A stretch of 39,038 bases of DNA. It comes from Saccharothrix luteola (GTDB taxonomy: Bacteria; Actinomycetota; Actinomycetes; Mycobacteriales; Pseudonocardiaceae). The notes beneath the pieces were generated by a model. The model was not told the origin of the DNA and did not search any database. It was given only the letters and a program-made list of their open reading frames with translations. Position numbers and translations under genes: made by a program. Each line of letters starts with the position of its first letter. Position 1 is the first letter of the stretch. Location of the stretch: assembly GCF_020859565.1 (NCBI RefSeq), contig NZ_JAJHUO010000058.1:1-39038 (forward strand), read 5' to 3'. This document shows, in pieces, positions 1 to 8,106 of the stretch.

Positions 1-296
1 CGGGGCTTTGTGTTTCCGGTGTTTCGCTTGCTGTGGTTGAACCTTAGCTCGTTCGTTTTCGCGGTGTCAAATCGGCCGGTTTCGGCTTCTCGGCTCCGCG
101 ACAAACTCGCTTAGCATTCAATTTGTATCAGTTTCCAGAGCGGAGGCAGCACGCTGTGCTGCTTATTCGTTTCTGGGAGCTTGACGCCGCAGTAGTCTAC
201 TCGGCCCGATTCGCGGTGTCAACCGCTCGTTCCGAGGTTCTTGCTGGCGACTCGGTAAAAGGTACTCATGACCTTCGTCGGTGTCAAATCGCCTGG
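1..296. other. AT-richer non-coding flank with CGGTGTCAA repeats
   Basis: No convincing gene is visible here. The stretch is clearly less GC-rich than everything to its right and lacks the G/C third-position pattern of the coding regions. The 9-mer CGGTGTCAA occurs three times on the plus strand, at 62-70, 214-222 and 279-287; the first and third copies extend as CGGTGTCAAATCG. The third copy ends 10 bases before the stop codon of the neighbouring minus-strand gene. It may be the 3' flank of that gene plus the promoter region of something beyond the left edge, but the sequence does not decide this. Confidence 0.5.
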
Positions 297-3200
297 TCAG
301 CGGCCTGCGGGAGCGGTGCGGACCGGCATGGCGACCTGTGGACCCGGTCCCTTGGGCGCCACGGGACGGGGTCGCAGCCAGAGCGGGATGGACCGCATCC
401 CCTCGATCGCGGTCACGATCTGCTCCGGCGTGGCCGGTTCGCGGGTCGGCACGGGCACCAGGTCGTAGCCCCAGATCCGGAACTCCTTCAAGACCGTGAC
501 CGGATCGTCGCCGAAACCCGACGTCGCCGTGGCGGAGAAGTCCAGGAACACGTGCGGGCGGTCCCGGCGCAGCAGGCGCACCAGTCCGGCCAGCGCGCGG
601 TGACCACGACCGGGCGCGTCCACCCGGACGACGGACAGCTTGCGGCCCTGCAACAACGGCACGGCCTCCAGCTCCTTGTCGAGCCTGGCCGCACGCACGC
701 GGGTCACGTCCTCACCCGCGCCCTCGGGCAGCGGCGCCACCGACACCCCGCCCGTCAACGCCGGTTGGCTGGCCAGCTCGCCGCTGCTCTCCCACGCGGC
801 GGCGTCCACCAGGACGAGCTGTTGCGCCACCCGTTCGGGCAAGTTGACGTCGACGTTGTGCCGCAGCAGCGCCCGCGACGACGGGCACGGCTCGACCGCG
901 ACCACCGCGCCGCCCGTGCCGAACCGGCTGAGCATGCGCACGGTCTGGTACCCGATGTACGCGCCGACGTCGAGGAAGATCCCGTCCGGCTCGACGACCG
1001 AGTCGATCAGCTCGGACAGGTCGGTCTCCCACACCCCGTTGCTGGACAGCATCGGCAGCATGAAGGCGTCGTCCGACGGCAGGCGCAGCAGGCCGACGTC
1101 GGTCAGCACGAGCGAGCTGCGCGGCACGGTGTCGCTGTGCCGTTCGTGCTCACGGACGACGACGCGGCGCAGGGCGTCGGCGGTCTGCTGGGCCTGGTTC
1201 GCGGCGCGCAGGCCGACGTCGAGCTTGGTGTCGCGGTCCCGCAGCACGTCCACGACCTTGGACTCCAGCGAGTCGATCCGGTCGAGGGTGCGTTCGAGCG
1301 CGACGGCGAGCTTGTCGATGCGCTGGGCCAGGGCGTCGCCCTGCTTGGCGCGCTTGGCCGCCTCGGCGACCACCGCGTCCTCGATCTCGCGCACCCGCCG
1401 TCCCTGGCCGGCCATGTCCGCGCGGACCCGGACGACGCCGTCGTCGACGCCCACGAGCTGGTCGGCGAGGTGGCCCTGGTGCTCGGCGTGCTGTTCCAGC
1501 TCGGCGCGCAGCACCTCCAGCTCGCCCAGGCCCACGCCGCTGGAGATGTCGTCCTGGCGGCGGACCAGCTCGGAGACCGTGCGCTCGACCCCGTCGACCA
1601 GGGACGTGAGCACGTCGCGCATGTGGTTGTCGTAGTGGTCGAGGACGCGCAGGACCACCTTGCGCAGCTGCGGCGCCATGGGCGTGCGGCTGGCCGTGCC
1701 GACGTCGGGTTGGCGAAGCAGGGCGTGCTTCGCCGAGTGCAGCGCCTTGAGGGGGTCGACGGTCGGCGCGGGCTTGGCCCGGCGGGCGCGCCAGCCGCGG
1801 TAGGCGTGCTCGACGCGTTCGCGGAGGACCTCGCCGACCTTGGCGACGTCACGGGTGGCGCGGACGTGGTCGCGTCCCCTGGTGCCGATCGCGACGGCCG
1901 TCGGCAGGTCTTCGGCGAGGGCGCGCAGGAGCTTGGCGGCGGCCTGGACGTCGGGTTCGACGCCCTGGCGGCACGGCACGAAGATCACCGCGTTCTTGTC
2001 GAACAGCTCGGCGACCGCGCCGTGGTCGGAGGTCAGGATCGGCGTGGCGCGGGCGGCGTGCTCGGCCAGGGTGTGCGCGATCCGGTCGCACGCGCCGCCC
2101 CGGTGCAGGTGGACGAGGCAGTCGACGGCCCCGAGGGTGTCGACCAGTTCGATGCGCGGGTCGGCGGCGGTGGCCAGGCGCAGCCGTTCGGCGGCTTCGG
2201 GGTGCGCGTGCGCGTTGCCGACCTCGATGCGCAGCGTCACGTCGTTGCGGTCGGGGAAGGCGGAGAGGAACGCGGAGACGGCGCCCAGCACGTTGCCCGC
2301 GCGGTCGAGGGCGTGATCGGCGAGCGCGCCGAAGATCACCCCATCGTGTGCTTCGAGGGCTTGGTCCTCGGCTTCCTGCACGGGGAGCGGGAGGACGCGG
2401 ACGGTCGGGCCGCCTTGGCGTTCGAGGGTGGCGCGGGTCGTCTCGGAGGGGACCCAGAGCTCGGCGGCGTCGGTCGGCTGGTCGTCGTCGAGGAGGTAGT
2501 CGACGACGAAGCGGCTGTCCGGCACGCGTTCGGTGGTGCCGACTCGGATCACGACCGGGTAGCCGGCGTCGGTCGAGGTCGGGAGGCCGGACGCGCGGGC
2601 GGCGGCGTGGACGAGCGCGGCGATCGGGCCGGAGCCGAGGACGGAGACGCCGAGCTGGTCGTGCAGGACGGGTGCTTCGGCGCGGGGCCTGGGCACGGCG
2701 GCCACCGGCAACCGGCCCGCGGCCACGCCGACGGTCGCGCACCAGTCGCGGAACGCCGGGCCGTCCTCGCCGAACGGGTCGGGGAACTGGGTGCGGAGGG
2801 TCTGGTCGGAACGCCAGAGCGCGACGGCCCAGCGCGTGCTGCCGGGTAGGCCGGGCACGGACTCGCTCGCCCAGGCCACGAACCCCGCTCCGCCGTCCGG
2901 TCCGAAGGCGGGGGGTGGGGTGCGGCGGGTGGCGGGCTCGGAGACCTCGGGCTCAGGCAGTTCGGGTGCTGAAGCGGCGGCATCCGGCTCGATCTCGGCG
3001 GACGCGGCAGGCTCGGCGGGCGGCTCGGCATCGGTGGCGGGGTCGGCGGGCGACTCGGCGGCGGCGATGGGTTCGGTGAGCTCGGCGGCGGCTTCGGTGC
3101 CGGCTTCGCCGACCAGGACTGCGGGCTCGGTGGCCGGGCGGGTGCCGTTCACCGAGGTCGTGGCGGCGGGAGCGGCAGCAGGCGGGTTGTCGGCGGGCTG

Positions 3201-4340
3201 CTCCGCGGCGGGCTGCACCTCGGCGGGCTGCACCTCGGCGGGCGCGGCGGTGACGGGAGCGGCGGGCTGGTCGGCAGTGGGCGGCTCGCCGGGATGGGTT
3301 CCTGGGCTGAAGGCCGAGCCCGGGTGGGTTCGGGCGGCTTCGCGGTAGTCCGCGCGCAGCTCGTCCGGGATCTGGGTGCCGTCCGGCAGTTGGCCGAAGC
3401 CGTAGCGGACCCGCTGGGGCGAGTGGCCCTTGCGCACCAGTTCCGCCCGGTAGGCCGTGCAGAGCTCCGCCAGGTGCGGGTGTTCCGAGAGCAGGACCCG
3501 GGGGCGGTCGGCGAAGGCGGCGGACAGCAGCCACGGGCGGTGGGGGTCGAAGCCCGCGAAGTGGACGCTGCGGACCGGCTCGCCGATCGTCGTCAACGTG
3601 CCGTCCGGGCGGCGATGGAGGTCTCGTTGCGAGGCGTTCCACACCGACAGGCCGACCGTCGCGTCACGCAGGACGTGCAGGTTGACCAACGCGGGAGCCA
3701 TGTCGAGCACGGCCTTGGTGGCGTCCGGCGTGCGGCGCAGCTGCTCGCCGAGGGAGCTCAGGAACGGCTCCGCGCCCGGTGCGACCAGCAGGAACCCGGG
3801 ATCGAAGACGCCGGTTTCGATCAGTTCGGTGGGTGTCGGGCGCAGACCGTCGTCCGGCAACGGCCGCAGCGCCCGCGGCACCAGGACCAGCGGGCCGCGG
3901 CGCACGGCGGCCTCGACCAGGTCCGTGAGCGGGTGGAGCACCTGCACCCACGGGTCCAGGTAGAGCACCGGCACGCCCTGGCCGAGCAGCTGTTCCAGGA
4001 GCTTGGGCCGCAGCACGCCGCACAGCTGCGACGCCGTGCAGCCGGTGGCCAGCTCGGCCAGCTCGTCCTGGCCCATCCCCAGGTCGGCGGGGGTGACGAG
4101 GCCCGGACCGGAGTTCTCCGGCAGGGCGTCGACCACCAGCGCCATGAACCTGGCCTGCGGGTGGTTGGCCAGGAACGAGCTGGACAGCACCTTCACCGCG
4201 GGCAGTTCGGCGGCGGTCGCCACCGTGCAGGCGATGAACGTGGGACGGGATTCCGGACGCGCGGGCACCTCGGTCACGGTCTGCAAACCTAGCTTCTCCG
4301 AGTGCCCGGTGTGGACCACCCGCACGGGTGTCTCCCTCAC
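297..4340 (-). CDS. Fusion protein: two glycosyltransferase-like domains, coiled coil, FkbM-type methyltransferase
   Basis: Encodes 1347 residues. Residues about 34-335 resemble a GT-A/GT8-like actinobacterial glycosyltransferase domain (YLDPW near 127-131, FAGFDP at 261-266, LLSEHPHL near 283-290, YGFGQLPDGT near 313-322). A Pro/Ala/Glu-rich linker covers about 345-480. Residues about 560-850 resemble a GT4-type GT-B fold, with a C-terminal half around 'TPILTSDHGAVAELF'. A predicted coiled coil covers about 885-1070. Residues about 1080-1325 resemble an FkbM methyltransferase with the SAM loop 'FLDVGAYIG' at 1122-1130. The GTG start at 4340 overlaps the glnA2 stop as GTGA, so translation is probably coupled; further upstream the frame runs antisense-like inside glnA2 and is rejected. 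A role in O-methylated cell-surface glycan synthesis is inference. The acceptor, and whether every domain is active, are unknown. Confidence 0.8.
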   Translation of the reverse strand: MRETPVRVVHTGHSEKLGLQTVTEVPARPESRPTFIACTVATAAELPAVKVLSSSFLANHPQARFMALVVDALPENSGPGLVTPADLGMGQDELAELATGCTASQLCGVLRPKLLEQLLGQGVPVLYLDPWVQVLHPLTDLVEAAVRRGPLVLVPRALRPLPDDGLRPTPTELIETGVFDPGFLLVAPGAEPFLSSLGEQLRRTPDATKAVLDMAPALVNLHVLRDATVGLSVWNASQRDLHRRPDGTLTTIGEPVRSVHFAGFDPHRPWLLSAAFADRPRVLLSEHPHLAELCTAYRAELVRKGHSPQRVRYGFGQLPDGTQIPDELRADYREAARTHPGSAFSPGTHPGEPPTADQPAAPVTAAPAEVQPAEVQPAAEQPADNPPAAAPAATTSVNGTRPATEPAVLVGEAGTEAAAELTEPIAAAESPADPATDAEPPAEPAASAEIEPDAAASAPELPEPEVSEPATRRTPPPAFGPDGGAGFVAWASESVPGLPGSTRWAVALWRSDQTLRTQFPDPFGEDGPAFRDWCATVGVAAGRLPVAAVPRPRAEAPVLHDQLGVSVLGSGPIAALVHAAARASGLPTSTDAGYPVVIRVGTTERVPDSRFVVDYLLDDDQPTDAAELWVPSETTRATLERQGGPTVRVLPLPVQEAEDQALEAHDGVIFGALADHALDRAGNVLGAVSAFLSAFPDRNDVTLRIEVGNAHAHPEAAERLRLATAADPRIELVDTLGAVDCLVHLHRGGACDRIAHTLAEHAARATPILTSDHGAVAELFDKNAVIFVPCRQGVEPDVQAAAKLLRALAEDLPTAVAIGTRGRDHVRATRDVAKVGEVLRERVEHAYRGWRARRAKPAPTVDPLKALHSAKHALLRQPDVGTASRTPMAPQLRKVVLRVLDHYDNHMRDVLTSLVDGVERTVSELVRRQDDISSGVGLGELEVLRAELEQHAEHQGHLADQLVGVDDGVVRVRADMAGQGRRVREIEDAVVAEAAKRAKQGDALAQRIDKLAVALERTLDRIDSLESKVVDVLRDRDTKLDVGLRAANQAQQTADALRRVVVREHERHSDTVPRSSLVLTDVGLLRLPSDDAFMLPMLSSNGVWETDLSELIDSVVEPDGIFLDVGAYIGYQTVRMLSRFGTGGAVVAVEPCPSSRALLRHNVDVNLPERVAQQLVLVDAAAWESSGELASQPALTGGVSVAPLPEGAGEDVTRVRAARLDKELEAVPLLQGRKLSVVRVDAPGRGHRALAGLVRLLRRDRPHVFLDFSATATSGFGDDPVTVLKEFRIWGYDLVPVPTREPATPEQIVTAIEGMRSIPLWLRPRPVAPKGPGPQVAMPVRTAPAGR
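3195..3239. repeat. 15-bp tandem repeat in linker of the GT/FkbM fusion gene
   Basis: Three contiguous 15-base units (3195-3209, 3210-3224, 3225-3239). The last two are identical (GGGCTGCACCTCGGC) and the first differs at a few bases. On the coding strand they give the repeated peptide AEVQP within the Pro/Ala/Glu linker. Length variation between strains would be expected here and would only alter linker length, because the unit is a multiple of three. Confidence 0.85.
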
Positions 4341-5680
4341 AGGACCGGCAACAGGGTGCGCAACTCGTACGGCGTGACGCTGCGCCGATACGCGTCCCAC
4401 TCGGTCCGCTTGTTGCGCAGGAAGAAGTCGTACACGTGCTCGCCGAGCGCTTCGGGGAGCAGTTCGGAGTTCTCCATCTCGGTCAGCGCCTCGCCGAGGT
4501 TCTGGGGCAGGTTGTCGTACCCGGCGGCGCGCCGCTCGCGATCGGTCAGCGACCACACGTCGTCCTCGGCGGGCGGCGGCAGCTCGTAGCCCTTCTCGAT
4601 GCCCTTGAGCCCGGCCGCCAGTATCACCGCGTACGCGAGGTACGGGTTGCAGGCGGAGTCGAGCGAGCGGATCTCGACCCGGCGCGACGACGACTTGCCC
4701 GGCGAGTACATCGGCACGCGGACCAGCGCGGACCGGTTCGCGTGGCCCCAGCACACCGCCGTCGGCGCCTCGCCGCCCACGATCAGCCGCTTGTAGGAGT
4801 TCACCCACTGGTTGGTCACGCCGGAGATCTCGCGGGCGTGCTTGAGCAGGCCGGCGACGAACATCTTGCCGGTGTCCGACAGCTGGTACGGGTCCTCGGC
4901 GTCGTAGAACGCGTTGCGGTCGCCCTCGAACAGGCTGACGTGCGTGTGCATGCCGCTGCCGGGCTGGTCGGTGAACGGCTTCGGCATGAACGAGGCCCGC
5001 ACGCCCTGCGTGATCGCGACTTCCTTGATCACGTACCGGAACGTCATCACGTTGTCGGCCATGGTCAGCGCGTCGGCGTAGCGGAGGTCGATCTCCTGCT
5101 GGCCGGGCGCGCCCTCGTGGTGGCTGAACTCGACCGAGATGCCCATCGCCTCCAGCGCCTCGATGGCGTGGCGGCGGAAGTGGGTCGCGGTCTCGTGGCT
5201 GGTCTGGTCGAAGAAACCGCCGTTGTCCGCCGGGGCGGGCTCGCTCCCGTCGTCCGGCAGGCCCTTGAGCAGGAAGAACTCCATCTCCGGGTGCACGTAG
5301 CAGGTGAAGCCCGCCTCGCTGGCCTTGGCCAGGGTGCGGCGCAGCACGTGCCGCGGGTCCGCCCACGACGGCGAGCCGTCCGGCATGGCGATGTCGCAGA
5401 ACATCCGCGCCGAGTAGTGGCTCTTGTCGGGCGTCTGCCACGGCAGCACCTGGAACGTCGACGGGTCCGGCTTGGCCACCATGTCCGACTCGTACACGCG
5501 GGCGAAGCCCTCGATGGCGGAGCCGTCGAAGCCGATGCCCTCGCTGAAGGCGCCTTCGAGCTCCGCGGGAGCGATCGCCACCGACTTGAGGAAGCCCAGG
5601 ACGTCGGTGAACCAGAGCCGGACGAACCGGATGTCGCGTTCCTCGAGGGTGCGGAGCACGAACTCCTGCTGGCGGTTCAT
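4337..5680 (-). CDS. glnA2: Type I glutamine synthetase-family protein GlnA2
   Basis: Encodes 447 residues, the usual length of mycobacterial GlnA2, which it resembles throughout from 'EFVLRTLEERDIRFVRLWFTDVLGF' onward. It carries the metal-binding glutamates (HPEMEFF near 130-136, HHEG at 187-190), the glutamate/ammonia-binding HTH at 245-247 and the ATP/phosphate arginine motif NRSALVR at 315-321. The canonical adenylylated tyrosine of GlnA1-type enzymes seems to be replaced by Trp376 (DDVWSLT), so GlnE control is unlikely. The family ligates ammonia to glutamate, but Streptomyces GlnA2/GlnA3 proteins act as gamma-glutamylpolyamine synthetases, so a polyamine substrate is a real alternative. 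The ATG at 5680 has no strong Shine-Dalgarno. The next gene starts inside its stop codon. Confidence 0.93.
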   Translation of the reverse strand: MNRQQEFVLRTLEERDIRFVRLWFTDVLGFLKSVAIAPAELEGAFSEGIGFDGSAIEGFARVYESDMVAKPDPSTFQVLPWQTPDKSHYSARMFCDIAMPDGSPSWADPRHVLRRTLAKASEAGFTCYVHPEMEFFLLKGLPDDGSEPAPADNGGFFDQTSHETATHFRRHAIEALEAMGISVEFSHHEGAPGQQEIDLRYADALTMADNVMTFRYVIKEVAITQGVRASFMPKPFTDQPGSGMHTHVSLFEGDRNAFYDAEDPYQLSDTGKMFVAGLLKHAREISGVTNQWVNSYKRLIVGGEAPTAVCWGHANRSALVRVPMYSPGKSSSRRVEIRSLDSACNPYLAYAVILAAGLKGIEKGYELPPPAEDDVWSLTDRERRAAGYDNLPQNLGEALTEMENSELLPEALGEHVYDFFLRNKRTEWDAYRRSVTPYELRTLLPVL

Positions 5681-5700
5681 GACCCGAAGCCTAGGTAAGG

Positions 5701-5712
5701 ACGGTTAACCGT
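5701..5712. promoter_or_regulatory. Perfect 12-bp palindrome upstream of glnA2
   Basis: ACGGTTAACCGT is a perfect palindrome centred about 26 bases upstream of the glnA2 start, in the gap shared with lprG. It is an operator candidate for the glnA2 operon. I cannot assign it to GlnR or another named regulator, because its spacing does not match a GlnR box clearly. Confidence 0.45.
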
Positions 5713-5818
5713 GCGTTGCCGACTCGGCCGAACGCGCTGGGCCGTTTGCCGCTTGGAGGTGATCTCGCAGGTCAGGGACTTGCGGTGGTGTTTCGCGGTG
5801 CCCCGGGACGGCTCGATC

Positions 5819-5830
5819 TACGATTCACCC
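5819..5830 (+). promoter_or_regulatory. -10 element (TACGAT) of lprG, probably leaderless
   Basis: TACGAT at 5819-5824 matches the actinobacterial TANNNT -10 consensus. Only six bases separate it from the ATG at 5831, which would put transcription start at or next to the A of the start codon. No Shine-Dalgarno is present. A clear -35 was not found. Confidence 0.5.
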
Positions 5831-6481
5831 ATGCTCCCTCGTCGCGCCCTGATCGGGTCGCTCGTGCTCGCCCTCGTGGCGGGCTGCACGTCCTCCGGTG
5901 GCGCCGGGGCCCTGCCCGACGGGCCGGACCTGCTGGCCAAGGCGTCCGCCGGGATGAAGTCCGTGACCAGCACCCACTTCACGATCAAGGTCGACGGCGA
6001 GCTGCCGGGCGTGACCGTGAAGGACGCCGAGGGCGACCTGAACGCCGAGGGCGAGTCGCAGGGCCGGGCGAAGGTCGAGCAGTTCGGCCAGCTGATCGAG
6101 GTGGAGTACGTGCTGGTCGGGCAGGACCTGCACTTCAAGGGTCCGACCGGCGGGTTCACCAAGCTGCCCGCGGCGCTGGCGGGCCAGGTGTACGACCCGA
6201 CCGCGATCCTGGACCCGGACCGGGGCGTGGCCCGCGTGCTGGCCGACGCGCGTGACGCGAAGACCGTGTCGAACGACGACGGCCTGGCGGTGGTCGAGGC
6301 GACCGTGCCGCGTGACGTGGTCGCCGGGCTGGTGCCGGGGATCGACGCGGACGTCGCGTCGACGTTCTCGGTGCAGGACGAGAAGTTGCGCAAGGCGCTG
6401 TTCACGCTGCCGAGCGGCGCGAAGGTGACGATCGAGCTGTCCGACTTCAACAAGCCCGTCACCGTCTCGCCGCCCGCGTGA
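5831..6481 (+). CDS. lprG: LprG-like lipoprotein (LppX/LprAFG family)
   Basis: Encodes 216 residues. An N-terminal signal (basic LPRR, then a hydrophobic stretch) ends in the lipobox LVAGC with the lipidated Cys at residue 19, so the protein should be anchored outside the cytoplasmic membrane. The rest reads as the LppX_LprAFG fold (start 'DLLAKASAGMKSVTSTHF'), a lipid-carrying pocket protein. In mycobacteria LprG works with the P55 MFS protein in moving triacylated lipids and lipoglycans to the envelope. The downstream gene here is a P55 homologue and overlaps by GTGA, which supports the same two-component export unit. The ATG at 5831 is chosen because the signal peptide begins there and a -10 box lies just upstream; the frame is open further upstream but has no signal-like start. 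Confidence 0.9.
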   Translation: MLPRRALIGSLVLALVAGCTSSGGAGALPDGPDLLAKASAGMKSVTSTHFTIKVDGELPGVTVKDAEGDLNAEGESQGRAKVEQFGQLIEVEYVLVGQDLHFKGPTGGFTKLPAALAGQVYDPTAILDPDRGVARVLADARDAKTVSNDDGLAVVEATVPRDVVAGLVPGIDADVASTFSVQDEKLRKALFTLPSGAKVTIELSDFNKPVTVSPPA

Positions 6482-8010
6482 GTCCGGCGGTGGGTTCCGG
6501 GGTGGGTGCGGTGGGCGCGGTCAGGGCTCGTCGGCTGGCGATCGGCGCGGGTGCGACGGCGGTGCTGCTGGGCGCGCTCGACGCGTACGTGGTCGTCGGC
6601 GTGCTCGTGGACATGGTGCGCGACCTGGGCATCCCGGTGAACCACCTGGAACGCGCGACGCCCGTGGTGACCGGGTACCTGCTCGGGTACGTCGCCGGGA
6701 TGCCGTTGCTCGGGCAGCTGTCGGACCGGTTCGGGCGGCGGGTGGTGCTGCACCTGTGCCTGATCGGGTTCGCGGTCGGCTCGGCGGTGACGGCGCTGGC
6801 GGGCGACCTGCCGCTGCTGGTGGTCGGGCGGGTGGTGCAGGGGCTGGCCGGTGGGGCGTTGCTGCCGGTGACGATGGCGCTGGTCGCGGACCTGTGGGCG
6901 GCGGAACGGCGTGCGTCGGCGTTGGGCGTGGTGGGCGCGGCGCAGGAGTTGGGCAGTGTGCTCGGCACGCTGTACGGCGTCGGGTTGGCGTCGTTGTTCA
7001 ACGCGTGGTCGTTCTTCGAGTCGGTGGAGCCGCAGAGCTGGCGGTGGGTGTTCTGGGTGAACCTGCCGTTGGCGGCGATCGCGATGGTGGTCGTGCAGGT
7101 GACCGTGCCGCGGTCGGTGCGGTCGTCGGTGCGGATCGACGTCGTCGGCGGCGGTTTGTTGGCGTTGGCGTTGTCGTTGCTGGTCGTGGGGCTCTACAAC
7201 CCCGATCCGTCGCGGTCGGTGCTGCCGTCGTGGGGGTGGCCGGCGCTCGGTGGGGCCGCGGTGGTGTTCGCCGGGTTCGTGCTGTGGGAGCGGCGGTCGT
7301 CGGTGCGGCTGCTGGATCCGGCGGGGGTGGCCATGCGGCCGTTCCTGGCGACGCTCGGTGTGTCGTTGGCGGCCGGTGCGGCGTTGATGGTGACGTTGGT
7401 GGACGTGGAGCTGTTCGCGCAGACCGTGCTGGGGCGTGACTCGGCCGCGGCGGCGGGGATGCTGGCGCGGTTCCTGATCGCGTTGCCGGTGGGTGCGTTG
7501 GTCGGCGGGTGGTTGGCGGCTCGTACCCGGTTGGGTGACCGGTGGGTGTCGTTCGGCGGGTTGGTCGTGGCTTCGGGCGCGTACGTGCTGATCGCGCAGT
7601 GGCCGGCTTCGGTGTCGTCGTTCGTGGTGGGGCGGGACCTGGCGGTGGCCGGGTTCGGGTTGGGGTTGGTGATCGCGCCGGTGTCGGCGGCGGTGCTGCG
7701 GGTCGTGCCGTCGGCGCAGCACGGTGTGGCGTCGGCCGCGGTGGTGGTGGCGCGGATGACCGGGATGCTGGTGGGCGTGGCCGGGTTGTCGGCGTGGGGG
7801 CTGCACCGGTTCCGCGAGCTGACGGCGGACCTGGACACGCCGCTGCCGTTCGGGATGTCGCCGGAGGAGTTCGCCGAGAAGGCGGCGGCTTACCGGGAGG
7901 CGCTGACGGCGGCGTTGCTGACGGAGTACCACGAGATCTTTTGGATCACGGCGGTGATCTGCGCTGTCGGTGCGGTGGTGTCGCTGCTGCTGCCGCGTTC
8001 GGGTGGTTGA
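6478..8010 (+). CDS. P55-type MFS transporter partnered with LprG
   Basis: Encodes 510 residues, very hydrophobic, with about 14 predicted membrane segments. It resembles the mycobacterial P55 protein (Rv1410c family) from end to end: 'VLLGALDAYVVV' in the first helix (Asp35), the MFS motif A GQLSDRFGRR at 79-88, 'GAAQELGSVLG', 'LIDP/LLDPAGV' and 'VVPSAQHGVASAAVVVARM'. The GTG start at 6478 overlaps the lprG stop as GTGA, so the two are translationally coupled. The family is linked to lipid/lipoglycan export and to drug tolerance. A short extra segment 'SFFESVEPQS' lies in a periplasmic or membrane-edge loop near residue 180. The adjacent TetR gene may regulate it. Confidence 0.92.
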   Translation: MSPAVGSGVGAVGAVRARRLAIGAGATAVLLGALDAYVVVGVLVDMVRDLGIPVNHLERATPVVTGYLLGYVAGMPLLGQLSDRFGRRVVLHLCLIGFAVGSAVTALAGDLPLLVVGRVVQGLAGGALLPVTMALVADLWAAERRASALGVVGAAQELGSVLGTLYGVGLASLFNAWSFFESVEPQSWRWVFWVNLPLAAIAMVVVQVTVPRSVRSSVRIDVVGGGLLALALSLLVVGLYNPDPSRSVLPSWGWPALGGAAVVFAGFVLWERRSSVRLLDPAGVAMRPFLATLGVSLAAGAALMVTLVDVELFAQTVLGRDSAAAAGMLARFLIALPVGALVGGWLAARTRLGDRWVSFGGLVVASGAYVLIAQWPASVSSFVVGRDLAVAGFGLGLVIAPVSAAVLRVVPSAQHGVASAAVVVARMTGMLVGVAGLSAWGLHRFRELTADLDTPLPFGMSPEEFAEKAAAYREALTAALLTEYHEIFWITAVICAVGAVVSLLLPRSGG

Positions 8011-8080
8011 GGTCTGGGTCGTCGGGGTGTGGGTCGTCGGGGTCAGGTTCGTTGGGGTCTGCTTCGGGTCGCTGGGGTCA
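8011..8080. repeat. G-rich degenerate tandem repeat with G-quadruplex motif
   Basis: The gap between the P55 gene and the TetR gene consists of imperfect copies of a GGGTCGTCGGGGT-like unit. Within it, four G tracts (8016-8018, 8024-8027, 8031-8033, 8039-8042) separated by 5, 3 and 5 bases satisfy the canonical intramolecular G-quadruplex pattern on the coding strand. It could act as a transcription attenuator or terminator, or be neutral repeat drift. Confidence 0.6.
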
Positions 8081-8094
8081 ACGGTTCGGTTGGT

Positions 8095-8106
8095 TACCAT
8101 CGCGGG
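8095..8106 (+). promoter_or_regulatory. -10 element (TACCAT) of the TetR gene, probably leaderless
   Basis: TACCAT at 8095-8100 lies six bases before the GTG start at 8107, the same arrangement as lprG and the CaeA-like gene in this window. There is no Shine-Dalgarno. Confidence 0.4.

Noticed and set aside
123..2849. Long plus-strand open frame (over 900 codons) antisense to the fusion gene
   Set aside because: It has no recognisable domain and an unnatural residue composition (His/Arg/Gly-rich), and mirrors the G/C-rich third positions of the minus-strand gene. It is a shadow.
4341..5441. In-frame upstream extension of the fusion gene into glnA2
   Set aside because: That part is glnA2 read in another frame, giving Arg/Gly-rich nonsense. 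The GTG overlapping the glnA2 stop is the natural start.
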